Shown: one piece after another, positions 1 through 5,331 of the stretch
How positions within the stretch are numbered: the first letter of the stretch is position 1
Layout of the letters: each line of letters begins with the position of its first letter
Translations under genes and position numbers: made by a program
Assembly (NCBI GenBank): GCA_022361315.1
Contig: JAKSBB010000706.1
Coordinates: forward strand, 1-9,759
From: Desulfobacterales bacterium
Lineage (GTDB): Bacteria > Desulfobacterota > Desulfobacteria > Desulfobacterales > Desulfobacteraceae
Direction: 5' to 3'
DNA: 9,759 nt
The notes under the pieces: generated by a model
Database searches by the model: none
What the model was told of the DNA's origin: nothing
Seen by the model: the letters and a program-made list of their open reading frames with translations, nothing else

Positions 1-507
1 CAAATGGTCCAGCATAAAGGCAATGGTATTGTAATCCCGGGTCAGGGGCAACTGGGTAAAGGCATGGGAACCAAAGACCACCATACCGATGCGGTCCCCC
101 TCCCGTTTGAGAATAAAATCCGCCACCACCCCTTTGACGGCCTCAAGCCGGGTGACAATTTTCTCTTCCCGTTTGAAATCAAGGGCCTGCATGGATTCCG
201 ACAGGTCCAGGGCCAGGATGATATTCACCCCTTCGGTCATCATTTTAATTTTACGTTCCCCGGCCTGGGGTCTGGCCAGGGCAAGCACCATAAAAGAGAG
301 GGCAACGACTTTCAGTACCGGCAGGAGTCTGGCAACAATAAGACCTGCAGACACAGGCGGGCCGGCCATCCCGGAAAGGGAGGGCATTTTCAGACCGGAA
401 GCACTGCCCTGACGGGGAAATCCCAACACCTGCCGCCACCGGAACAAGAGATAGCCCCAGGGCACCAGGAGAAACAGCAGAAACCAGGGAGAAGCAAACC
501 GGAACAT
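1..507 (-). CDS. batA: BatA-like von Willebrand factor A membrane protein (N-terminal part, cut by window edge)
   Basis: The 169 visible residues form the N-terminal part of a VWA-domain protein of the Bat/aerotolerance type. Two hydrophobic segments are visible (about residues 8-23 and 54-78). A VWA domain follows, with the metal-binding MIDAS motif D101-L-S103-E-S105; the strand before it reads NIILALDLS and a later one GMVVFGS. Family proteins sit in the inner membrane with the VWA domain in the periplasm and act with MoxR ATPases; the molecular job is poorly defined. The ATG overlaps the DUF4381 stop by one base (TGATG), and a near-perfect Shine-Dalgarno, AAAGGAGGT, lies about 9 nt upstream, so the start is secure. 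It is the last visible gene of the moxR operon. The end of the VWA domain and any further Bat genes lie beyond the left edge, so batA versus batB cannot be settled, though position and N-terminal membrane segments favour BatA. Confidence 0.88.
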   Translation of the reverse strand, partial: MFRFASPWFLLFLLVPWGYLLFRWRQVLGFPRQGSASGLKMPSLSGMAGPPVSAGLIVARLLPVLKVVALSFMVLALARPQAGERKIKMMTEGVNIILALDLSESMQALDFKREEKIVTRLEAVKGVVADFILKREGDRIGMVVFGSHAFTQLPLTRDYNTIAFMLDHL

Positions 508-1088
508 CAGGATGCGACCTCCTTTTCAGCTATTGTTTCAGCTTGACCCTGCCTGGCCTGAACATCCGTCTCTATGGCTGAGATCAGTTCTTTGGCCTTG
601 TCCAGGTCAGCGGTCACCCGGTTGCGGTCCGGTGCAAGTTCTGAAGCCGGTGGTGCATAACGGAACGGGTCGCAGAGATCCTGAAAGACCGCCACATCGC
701 GTTTCAGCATGTCCGGTATCGGAAGGGTCTTCAGGGAACGGATCAGTTCCGGGGTGGTCATTTCCAGGCAATTCAATCCAAATGAGCCGCCAAGGTAGGC
801 TTTAAGGGTATGCCCCAGATCAAAGTAAAAGGCTTTGGCATCGTTGCCCGGATCCAGTGCCAGTCTGTCCAGGGAACGGATGGCAGTTTCATAGGGTGGG
901 ATAGTAGCGGCCACGTCCGCGGGGGGCTGTTTTTTGCGCCGTTTCCACAGGTAGCGGACAATTATAATCACCGCCAGCAGTACCGCAGCACCGCCAAGTA
1001 CCCACATTCCGAGTCTTGCGGTTTCCGGGTCCAGCCCCACCATCACCGGCGGCCGGATGTCGTGAATATCCGTCATTGGCTCAGACAT
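507..1088 (-). CDS. DUF4381 single-pass membrane protein of the MoxR/Bat operon
   Basis: A 193-residue protein with the layout of DUF4381: a short N-terminal stretch with the D-I-R-P-P-V motif (residues 10-15), one transmembrane segment (about 27-47) followed by a basic stop-transfer stretch (WKRRKKQ), then a soluble helical domain. In that domain the segment YFDLGHTLKAYLGG (88-101) followed by the E-M-T-T-P-E-L region (109-115) matches the family pattern. DUF4381 genes almost always sit between a DUF58 gene and VWA genes in MoxR operons, exactly as here; the function is unknown and a membrane scaffold is a guess. The start is supported by AGGAAG 8 nt upstream of the ATG. The stop codon shares one base with the batA start, implying coupled translation. 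The gap to the upstream DUF58 gene is 31 nt. Confidence 0.85.
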   Translation of the reverse strand: MSEPMTDIHDIRPPVMVGLDPETARLGMWVLGGAAVLLAVIIIVRYLWKRRKKQPPADVAATIPPYETAIRSLDRLALDPGNDAKAFYFDLGHTLKAYLGGSFGLNCLEMTTPELIRSLKTLPIPDMLKRDVAVFQDLCDPFRYAPPASELAPDRNRVTADLDKAKELISAIETDVQARQGQAETIAEKEVAS

Positions 1089-1119
1089 ATGTTCAACTTC
1101 CTATATTATCCGCCATTAC

Positions 1120-2007
1120 TTATCTTAATCGTCTCTCACGGAGTCTGAAATACCGGGTCAGCACATCGGAGACCGATTCGTACGTGCTCAGGTCCACCAG
1201 ATCTATCCTGGACCTTGTAAAAACCTGTACCGTATCTTCATGTGCGGTCTGCCGGACCCCGGTAAACCAGCGCCGTGTGCCGCTGTCTCCCGCATCCAGC
1301 ACCAGGGTCTCCCCGGTTTCAAAATCATCCACGGTCACCATGCCGGCCCGGGGCAGATGAAACGCGCCGGTATCATAAACCCGGACACCCACCACCTCGT
1401 GCCTGCGCCGCAGAATCCGCAATGCTTTTTCATAGGTCCGTCCACTCCGGCCAAGAAAATCAGAGATCACAAATACAAAGCTTCGTTTTTTGGAAATTTT
1501 GGACATGAAGTCCAGGGCCTGGGCCACATCGGTCCCCGTGCCTTCGGGCTGAAAGGTGAAAATTTCGGTAATCACCCGCCAGACATGGGAAGCCCCTTTT
1601 TTTGGCGGAATGTATTTTTCAACCCGGTCCGTAAAAAAAACCACCCCCACCTTATCGTTATTTTTGATGGCGTTAAAGGCCAGGACCGAAGCAAACTCCG
1701 CTGTTTTTTCGAGCTTGCGGCCGAATGTGGTTCCGAAGCCCTGGGAGGCGCTCATATCCACCAGGAGCATGACGATGGACTCCCGTTCCTCCCGGTAGAG
1801 TTTAACAAACACCTTTCCACTGCGGGCCGAGACATTCCAGTCAATACTTTTGACCTCGTCCCCCGGTGCGTATTCACGCACCTCTTCAAACTCAATGCCC
1901 GAGCCCCGGAATACGGAACGGTATTGCCCGGCCATAAGCGTATTCACCGTTCGTTTTGACTTGATGTGAATCTGGCGGATTTTTTTTATGATGTGGGCCG
2001 GAATCAT
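1120..2007 (-). CDS. DUF58 protein (VWA-like, MoxR-associated)
   Basis: A 295-residue soluble protein with the DUF58 hallmarks: an N-terminal basic region; the YRSVFRGSGIEFEEVREYAPGD block (residues 29-50, shown here as its key stretch only) followed by S-I-D-W-N-V-S-A-R (54-62); and a VWA-like domain with an intact MIDAS D84-M-S86-A-S88, T158 and the I-S-D-F strand (181-184). No membrane segment is seen. Family members are partners of MoxR AAA+ ATPases in operons; a role as adaptor or metal-dependent assembly factor is inferred, not proven. The start agrees with the usual family N terminus (MIP..I.KKIR). There is no clear Shine-Dalgarno, and the gene begins 10 nt after the moxR stop, so translation is probably coupled to moxR. 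Confidence 0.92.
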   Translation of the reverse strand: MIPAHIIKKIRQIHIKSKRTVNTLMAGQYRSVFRGSGIEFEEVREYAPGDEVKSIDWNVSARSGKVFVKLYREERESIVMLLVDMSASQGFGTTFGRKLEKTAEFASVLAFNAIKNNDKVGVVFFTDRVEKYIPPKKGASHVWRVITEIFTFQPEGTGTDVAQALDFMSKISKKRSFVFVISDFLGRSGRTYEKALRILRRRHEVVGVRVYDTGAFHLPRAGMVTVDDFETGETLVLDAGDSGTRRWFTGVRQTAHEDTVQVFTRSRIDLVDLSTYESVSDVLTRYFRLRERRLR

Positions 2008-2017
2008 ATCTGCGGAA

Positions 2018-2992
2018 TTATGGCACCTCCACCGAATCGAACAGGCTGGTGACCACCTGATCCGGGGTCACCTCATCGGCCTCCGCCTCGAAGGAGAGGA
2101 GAATCCGGTGACGAAGCACATCAGGCCCCACCAATTTTATATCCTGGGGGGTGACATAGGCCCGGCCGTTGAGAAAGGCCGCAACCCGGGCGGCTTTTGC
2201 CAGGAAAATACTGGCCCTGGGGGAGGCACCGAATTCGATATAACGCCCTGTTTCCATGCCGTATAATTCGGGCTGCCGGGTGGCAAATACCAGATCCACG
2301 ATATATCCTTTGAGCTTTTCATCCACATAAATCTGGTCCACAAGCCCTTTCATTGCGGCAAGTTCATCACAGGTAATCACGGGCCGGATTTCGTCTTCAC
2401 CCCCAAAACTGGTCTTTTTTAAAATTTCCAGTTCCTGATTGCGGTCCGGGTAATCCACCAATACCTTGAGCATGAACCGGTCCACCTGGGCTTCGGGCAG
2501 AGGATATGTCCCTTCCTGCTCAATGGGATTCTGGGTGGCCAGGACCAGAAAAGGAGACGGAAGCGTAAATGTCTCGTCGCCGATGGTGATCTGTTTTTCT
2601 TCCATGGCCTCCAAAAGGGCGGCCTGCACTTTTGAAGGCGCCCGGTTAATTTCGTCCGCCAGGATAATATTGTTGAACAGAGGACCTTTGCGGGTAACGA
2701 AGTCCGCGGTTTTGGGCCGATAAATCTCGGTGCCGGTCAAATCTGCCGGCAGCAGATCCGGGGTAAACTGAATCCGCTTGAAATCGGCCTGGATGGCAGC
2801 GGCCAGGGCTTTGACCGCAGATGTTTTGGCAAGTCCCGGCACCCCTTCTATCAGAACGTGCCCGGAGGTCAGCAGGCCGGTCAACAGGCCGTCAACCAAT
2901 TTCTCCTGGCCCACCAGTGCTTTTGACACCTCACTGCGGATTCGGGTGATGGCCAGATGTGCCTGCTCAATCGCTTTTGTCAACTCTTCCAT
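2018..2992 (-). CDS. moxR: MoxR-family AAA+ ATPase
   Basis: A 324-residue AAA+ ATPase of the MoxR branch, normal length. Walker A is G50-V-P-G-L-A-K56-T; Walker B is I-L-A-D113-E114-I-N; sensor 1 is N155 in LATQNP; the arginine-finger region is L-P-E-A-Q-V-D-R172-F; sensor 2 is R259 in GASPRASI. All catalytic residues are present, so it should hydrolyse ATP. MoxR proteins act as chaperone-like ATPases with VWA partners, and three such partners (DUF58, DUF4381, BatA) follow directly. It is the first gene of the operon. The ATG has AAGGA about 10 nt upstream. A promoter is seen at 3126-3153 and a perfect dyad in the leader at 3052-3078, which may control it by an operator or RNA structure. Confidence 0.95.
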   Translation of the reverse strand: MEELTKAIEQAHLAITRIRSEVSKALVGQEKLVDGLLTGLLTSGHVLIEGVPGLAKTSAVKALAAAIQADFKRIQFTPDLLPADLTGTEIYRPKTADFVTRKGPLFNNIILADEINRAPSKVQAALLEAMEEKQITIGDETFTLPSPFLVLATQNPIEQEGTYPLPEAQVDRFMLKVLVDYPDRNQELEILKKTSFGGEDEIRPVITCDELAAMKGLVDQIYVDEKLKGYIVDLVFATRQPELYGMETGRYIEFGASPRASIFLAKAARVAAFLNGRAYVTPQDIKLVGPDVLRHRILLSFEAEADEVTPDQVVTSLFDSVEVP

Positions 2993-3051
2993 GGACTTTC
3001 TTTCCTTAAACTGCAGGTGCCGCAGTCCGGAGGTATTTCAGGACGTCATCC

Positions 3052-3078
3052 GGTGTATACATTAGGATTGTATACACC
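3052..3078. promoter_or_regulatory. Perfect 27-bp dyad in the moxR leader (candidate operator or leader hairpin)
   Basis: The arms GGTGTATACA (3052-3061) and TGTATACACC (3069-3078) are perfect inverted copies separated by 7 nt. Each arm also contains the self-complementary octamer TGTATACA, so the site is at once an inverted and a direct repeat with centres 15 bp apart. It lies about 40-65 nt downstream of the predicted moxR transcription start and about 60 nt before the moxR ATG. TGTATACA resembles half-sites reported for some GntR/FadR-type regulators, but no such gene is visible here; the nearby TetR protein is another possible binder. There is no T-run after it on either strand, so it is not a terminator. 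Confidence 0.6.
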
Positions 3079-3125
3079 ACATCCCTTCCGCCACCGATGG
3101 TGCGACATCTTATTTTTTGCTCTGT

Positions 3126-3153
3126 AATATAGTAAAAAAAAGGAGACTGTCAA
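3126..3153 (-). promoter_or_regulatory. Sigma70-type promoter of the moxR operon
   Basis: On the minus strand TTGACA (3148-3153, perfect -35) is followed after 16 nt by TATATT (3126-3131, 5 of 6 matches to the -10 consensus). Transcription would begin near 3119, giving a leader of about 125 nt before moxR. A second, weaker pair (TTTACT at 3131-3136 and TAAGAT at 3107-3112, 18 nt apart) overlaps it. Confidence 0.6.
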
Positions 3154-3179
3154 GGCGATGGGGCAGTGCCCCGGACGCC
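3134..3179 (-). terminator. Possible weak terminator after tetR
   Basis: Just after the tetR stop, minus-strand RNA can form a GC-rich hairpin: outer stem GGCG/CGCC (3176-3179 with 3154-3157) and inner stem GGGGC-ACU-GCCCC (3160-3172). A run of eight T lies at 3134-3141, but 12 nt separate it from the stem, more than in a classic intrinsic terminator, and the moxR -35 box sits in that gap. Some read-through from tetR into moxR is likely. Confidence 0.35.
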
Positions 3180-3183
3180 CGTT

Positions 3184-3801
3184 TCAGGCGCCCAGAAGCT
3201 GCTTTGAATAAAGATCCGAGGTAAGCTTCACAATCTTTATAATATGGGCTTTTACCGCATCCCGGTCTTTGATGCTGGAATTTCTAAATGTCATCAAGAT
3301 ACCGGTAATAGAGGCGATGAAGGCATGGGAATACAACCGTGCCTCTCTCTCATCCATACCGTGGCGTACCAAAAGTTTCTGGAACAGATCAAAGAAGATC
3401 TTGGTTACGGAATCAAATTTGCCCATCACCGGGTGTGCCAGATCATCCTTGAGCATCAGGTAAGTCATCATCTGAAAACTGGATTCGTTTTCAATGAGGT
3501 GTTCGACAAACTTCACCGCGAACTGGTCAATACTGGCCGGTTCATCATTTTCCACCAGCTTTTCAAAGCCTTTGCTCACCGTGGAAATATCCTGGATGAA
3601 GGCCTCGTTGAACAGCTCCTCCTGGCTGGGAAAATACCGGTAGATGGTTGCCGGTGAAATTCCTGCTTCATCGGCAACCTCACGCATGCCCACTTCGTAA
3701 AAGGGTTTCTTGGCAAACAATGCCAGAGCAGATTCGATCACAATCTGTTTTCTTGCCAGCTTCTCTTTCTCTTTCAGTTCTGCGAATCTTGATTCAGCCA
3801 C
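3184..3801 (-). CDS. TetR/AcrR-family transcriptional regulator
   Basis: About 205 residues with a clear N-terminal TetR DNA-binding domain: the helix IVIESALALFAKKPF, then the helix-turn-helix around residues 39-58 with recognition region SPATIYRYFPS. The C-terminal all-helical ligand domain has no recognisable ligand signature. I chose GTG at 3801 as start because GAGGG (3810-3814) lies 8 nt upstream. A TTG at 3816 in the same frame would give 210 residues, but it overlaps that Shine-Dalgarno, has none of its own, and falls at the predicted transcription start. The gene is divergent from the Cys-rich/phosphagen-kinase pair and lies upstream of moxR on the same strand, so either may be its target. 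The inducer is unknown. Confidence 0.92.
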   Translation of the reverse strand: MAESRFAELKEKEKLARKQIVIESALALFAKKPFYEVGMREVADEAGISPATIYRYFPSQEELFNEAFIQDISTVSKGFEKLVENDEPASIDQFAVKFVEHLIENESSFQMMTYLMLKDDLAHPVMGKFDSVTKIFFDLFQKLLVRHGMDEREARLYSHAFIASITGILMTFRNSSIKDRDAVKAHIIKIVKLTSDLYSKQLLGA

Positions 3802-3813
3802 AAGCGCTACCCT

Positions 3814-3853
3814 CAATTCTTAAATTGTATTCAGTGATTTTTTAGCGTAACAA
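3814..3853 (-). promoter_or_regulatory. Possible tetR promoter with a small palindrome at its start point
   Basis: TTGTTA (3848-3853) and TACAAT (3824-3829, 5 of 6 to consensus) lie 18 nt apart on the minus strand and place the start near 3817. The palindrome CAATT-CTTA-AATTG (3814-3827) overlaps the -10 box and start point and could be an autoregulatory operator. It is short and AT-rich, so chance is possible. Confidence 0.35.
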
Positions 3854-3962
3854 TGTTCCAAGTTTTTCATGTATCATTTGTATTCTGTTATGACAAGGCT
3901 TTGGCCCAAACAATATTATTTCTTTACCCACCCCCCAGGCACCTGCAATTAAATCATGGACA

Positions 3963-4000
3963 CCGTCTCATTGACGGCCTGCGCCCTAAAATGATATAAG
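3963..4000 (+). promoter_or_regulatory. Promoter and possible operator of the Cys-rich/phosphagen-kinase pair
   Basis: TTGACG (3971-3976) and TATAAG (3995-4000), each 5 of 6 matches to the sigma70 consensus, are 18 nt apart and would start transcription near 4007, about 30 nt before the first ATG. The dyad CCGTC-TCATT-GACGG (3963-3977) covers the -35 box, a position suited to a repressor such as the divergent TetR protein. The rest of the 236-bp divergent spacer (3802-4037) shows no other clear element. Confidence 0.45.
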
Positions 4001-4037
4001 AACCCTTACACTGATTTGAATTTGGATAAAAACCGGT

Positions 4038-4226
4038 ATGGAAAATAACCCAATAAAACGTGACAGATTTGATTTTGAGATCGGCTACCTGACAAAAAGC
4101 CCCTGTCTGAACTGCGAATTCAGAAAGGAGCTTCCCAAATGCCATGCCCAATGCAAGATGCTGGATAAAATCCAGACCCGTCTTGCCAGGGGCATCTCTT
4201 CTCAGTCCTCCAGATATGAAAGCTGA
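4038..4226 (+). CDS. Small Cys-rich protein (C-x2-C-x8-C-x3-C), coupled to a phosphagen kinase
   Basis: A 62-residue frame whose middle reads S-P-C23-L-N-C26 ... P-K-C35-H-A-Q-C39, spacing C-x2-C-x8-C-x3-C, followed by a basic tail. The four Cys (and H36) suggest a small metal site, most likely zinc, or an Fe-S cluster. I do not recognise the family. Support for real coding: it sits about 30 nt after a good promoter, has an acidic/basic amphipathic composition and organised cysteines, and overlaps the kinase ATG by 11 nt, a layout typical of coupled translation. The Shine-Dalgarno is weak (GGA about 11 nt upstream). No membrane segment or signal is seen. By position it recalls McsA, the Cys-rich partner of the guanidino kinase McsB, but no sequence relation can be claimed. 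Confidence 0.7.
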   Translation: MENNPIKRDRFDFEIGYLTKSPCLNCEFRKELPKCHAQCKMLDKIQTRLARGISSQSSRYES

Positions 4227-5256
4227 ACTGCCCCGGTTTCCCGCCGGCGCCGACTCCCTCATCAAAAAATATTTGACACCGGAAGTGTATGCTGACCTGG
4301 CCGGGAAACAAACCGCCACCGGATTCACCATAGACGCTGCGATCCGGTCGGGTCTGGAAAATGCCGACTCCAGTATCGGCATTTATCTTGGCGACCGGGA
4401 GACCTACACGCATTTCGAATCCGTATTATCCCCCATTATCAGGGACTATCACAAAATAGAAGCAGATCCCTTCCAAACCCGGATTCACCGGGATGAATTT
4501 TCACCGGTATCCCTGCCGAATGCGGACCCCGAAGGCATGTTCATACGATCCAGCCGCATCCGGGTGGCCAGAAATCTCAACCAACTGCCCTTTTGCCCCC
4601 ATATGAGTGCGGCAGATCGGATTGAACTGGAAAAAAGGACAGGAGACGCCCTGGGTAAACTGCCGCCGGACCTGTCCGGTAACTACATCTCCTTTACAGA
4701 TCTCTCCCCGGATGAGTACGACGCGATGCGGACGCAGAAACTGGCCTTTCCCAGGGGTGACAGATTCCAGGAGTCCGCCGGGCTGAATCAAGATTTCCCA
4801 ACAGCCCGGGGTGTATTTTTAAGCCGGGACCAGGGCTTTCGGGTCTGGGTAAATGAAGAAGATCATCTGAGAGTCATGGCGCTGTCCGCCAATGCGGATC
4901 TGTCCGGTGTATTTAATCGTTTGCTAAAGGGACTGAACTACCTGAATGTCTCCCTGGATTTTGCATTCGATCCCTCTTTGGGCTTTTTGTCCTCCTGCCC
5001 CACAAACATTGGAACCGCCATGCGGGCCGGTGTTCATATCCGGCTCCCAAAGCTCGACCGGCACCGGGACATCCTGAAAGAGGCTGTCACCCGCCATCAT
5101 CTCCAGATCCGGGGTACCGGTGGTGAAAAAACCGCCGTGGAAAAAGCCGTTTTTGACATCTCCAATGCCCGCCGCCTTGGTGTTTCCGCCAATCAGATCA
5201 TCTGCGATCTCCACGACGGACTCACTGAAATCATCGCCACAGAAAAGAAACTCTGA
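4216..5256 (+). CDS. ATP:guanido phosphotransferase (bacterial arginine-kinase-like phosphagen kinase)
   Basis: A 346-residue phosphagen kinase with both domains. The N-terminal domain has Y-L-T-P-E-V-Y (19-25) and the substrate loop S45-G-L-E-N-A-D-S-S-I-G-I-Y (45-57). The catalytic domain has the ATP-binding arginines R114 and R116 (SRIR), R219 (NEEDHLR, 213-219), R270 and R299, the catalytic E214/E215 region, and the reactive C261 in CPTN. The flexible loop reads R299-G-T-G-G-E304: GTGG as in creatine kinases but Glu where arginine kinases have their substrate Glu. The usual His of the GI[YW]H motif is Leu202. Likely reaction: ATP plus arginine (or another guanidino compound) giving phosphoarginine and ADP in the cytosol; substrate not proven. 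ATG 4216 lies inside the end of the Cys-rich gene with no Shine-Dalgarno of its own, implying coupling. ATG 4144 (370 residues) is in frame, but its extra residues overlap the upstream gene. Confidence 0.93.
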   Translation: MKAELPRFPAGADSLIKKYLTPEVYADLAGKQTATGFTIDAAIRSGLENADSSIGIYLGDRETYTHFESVLSPIIRDYHKIEADPFQTRIHRDEFSPVSLPNADPEGMFIRSSRIRVARNLNQLPFCPHMSAADRIELEKRTGDALGKLPPDLSGNYISFTDLSPDEYDAMRTQKLAFPRGDRFQESAGLNQDFPTARGVFLSRDQGFRVWVNEEDHLRVMALSANADLSGVFNRLLKGLNYLNVSLDFAFDPSLGFLSSCPTNIGTAMRAGVHIRLPKLDRHRDILKEAVTRHHLQIRGTGGEKTAVEKAVFDISNARRLGVSANQIICDLHDGLTEIIATEKKL

Positions 5257-5265
5257 TCCGCTGAC

Positions 5266-5325
5266 TTGCACACCCGGTAAATCGTTCCTACACTATTATT
5301 TAGTTACAACTTACTTTCCTAGGAG
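5266..5325 (+). promoter_or_regulatory. Weak promoter candidate and ribosome binding site of msrAB
   Basis: In the 75-nt gap after the kinase gene, TTGCAC (5266-5271) and TACACT (5289-5294) are 17 nt apart but match the consensus poorly; TATTAT at 5294-5299 is a better -10 with no good -35. The Shine-Dalgarno AGGAG (5321-5325) is clear, 6 nt before ATG 5332. No terminator is seen after the kinase, so msrAB may also be read from the upstream promoter. Confidence 0.3.
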
Positions 5326-5331
5326 ATTAAC

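Noticed and set aside
1240..1959. Long open frame of 239 codons on the plus strand, antisense to the DUF58 gene
   Set aside because: The minus-strand DUF58 protein has all family motifs in the same DNA; the antisense product shows no recognisable domain and no ribosome binding site was evident. Same reasoning for the 180-codon plus-strand frame at 4-546 opposite batA and DUF4381.
3011..3025. Small hairpin CTGCAGGTGCCGCAG in the moxR leader
   Set aside because: A 4- to 6-bp imperfect stem with a short loop; too weak to annotate as a riboswitch or regulatory RNA.
3802..3816. TTG at 3816 as the tetR start
   Set aside because: It overlaps the Shine-Dalgarno GAGGG that serves GTG 3801, has no site of its own and coincides with the predicted transcription start.
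3900..3910. Palindrome TTTGG-C-CCAAA in the tetR/kinase spacer
   Set aside because: Only 5-bp arms, no clear position relative to either promoter; could be chance.
4144..4215. Upstream extension of the phosphagen kinase to ATG 4144 (24 more residues)
   Set aside because: AAAGGAG lies 13 nt upstream, too far for a good site, and the extra residues overlap the Cys-rich frame in another phase. It remains a possible alternative start but ATG 4216 begins close to the expected N-terminal domain.
4216..5256. Identity as McsB (protein-arginine kinase)
   Set aside because: The protein keeps the N-terminal phosphagen-kinase domain and substrate loop (SGLENADSSIGIY), which McsB lacks; no ctsR or clpC gene is nearby.
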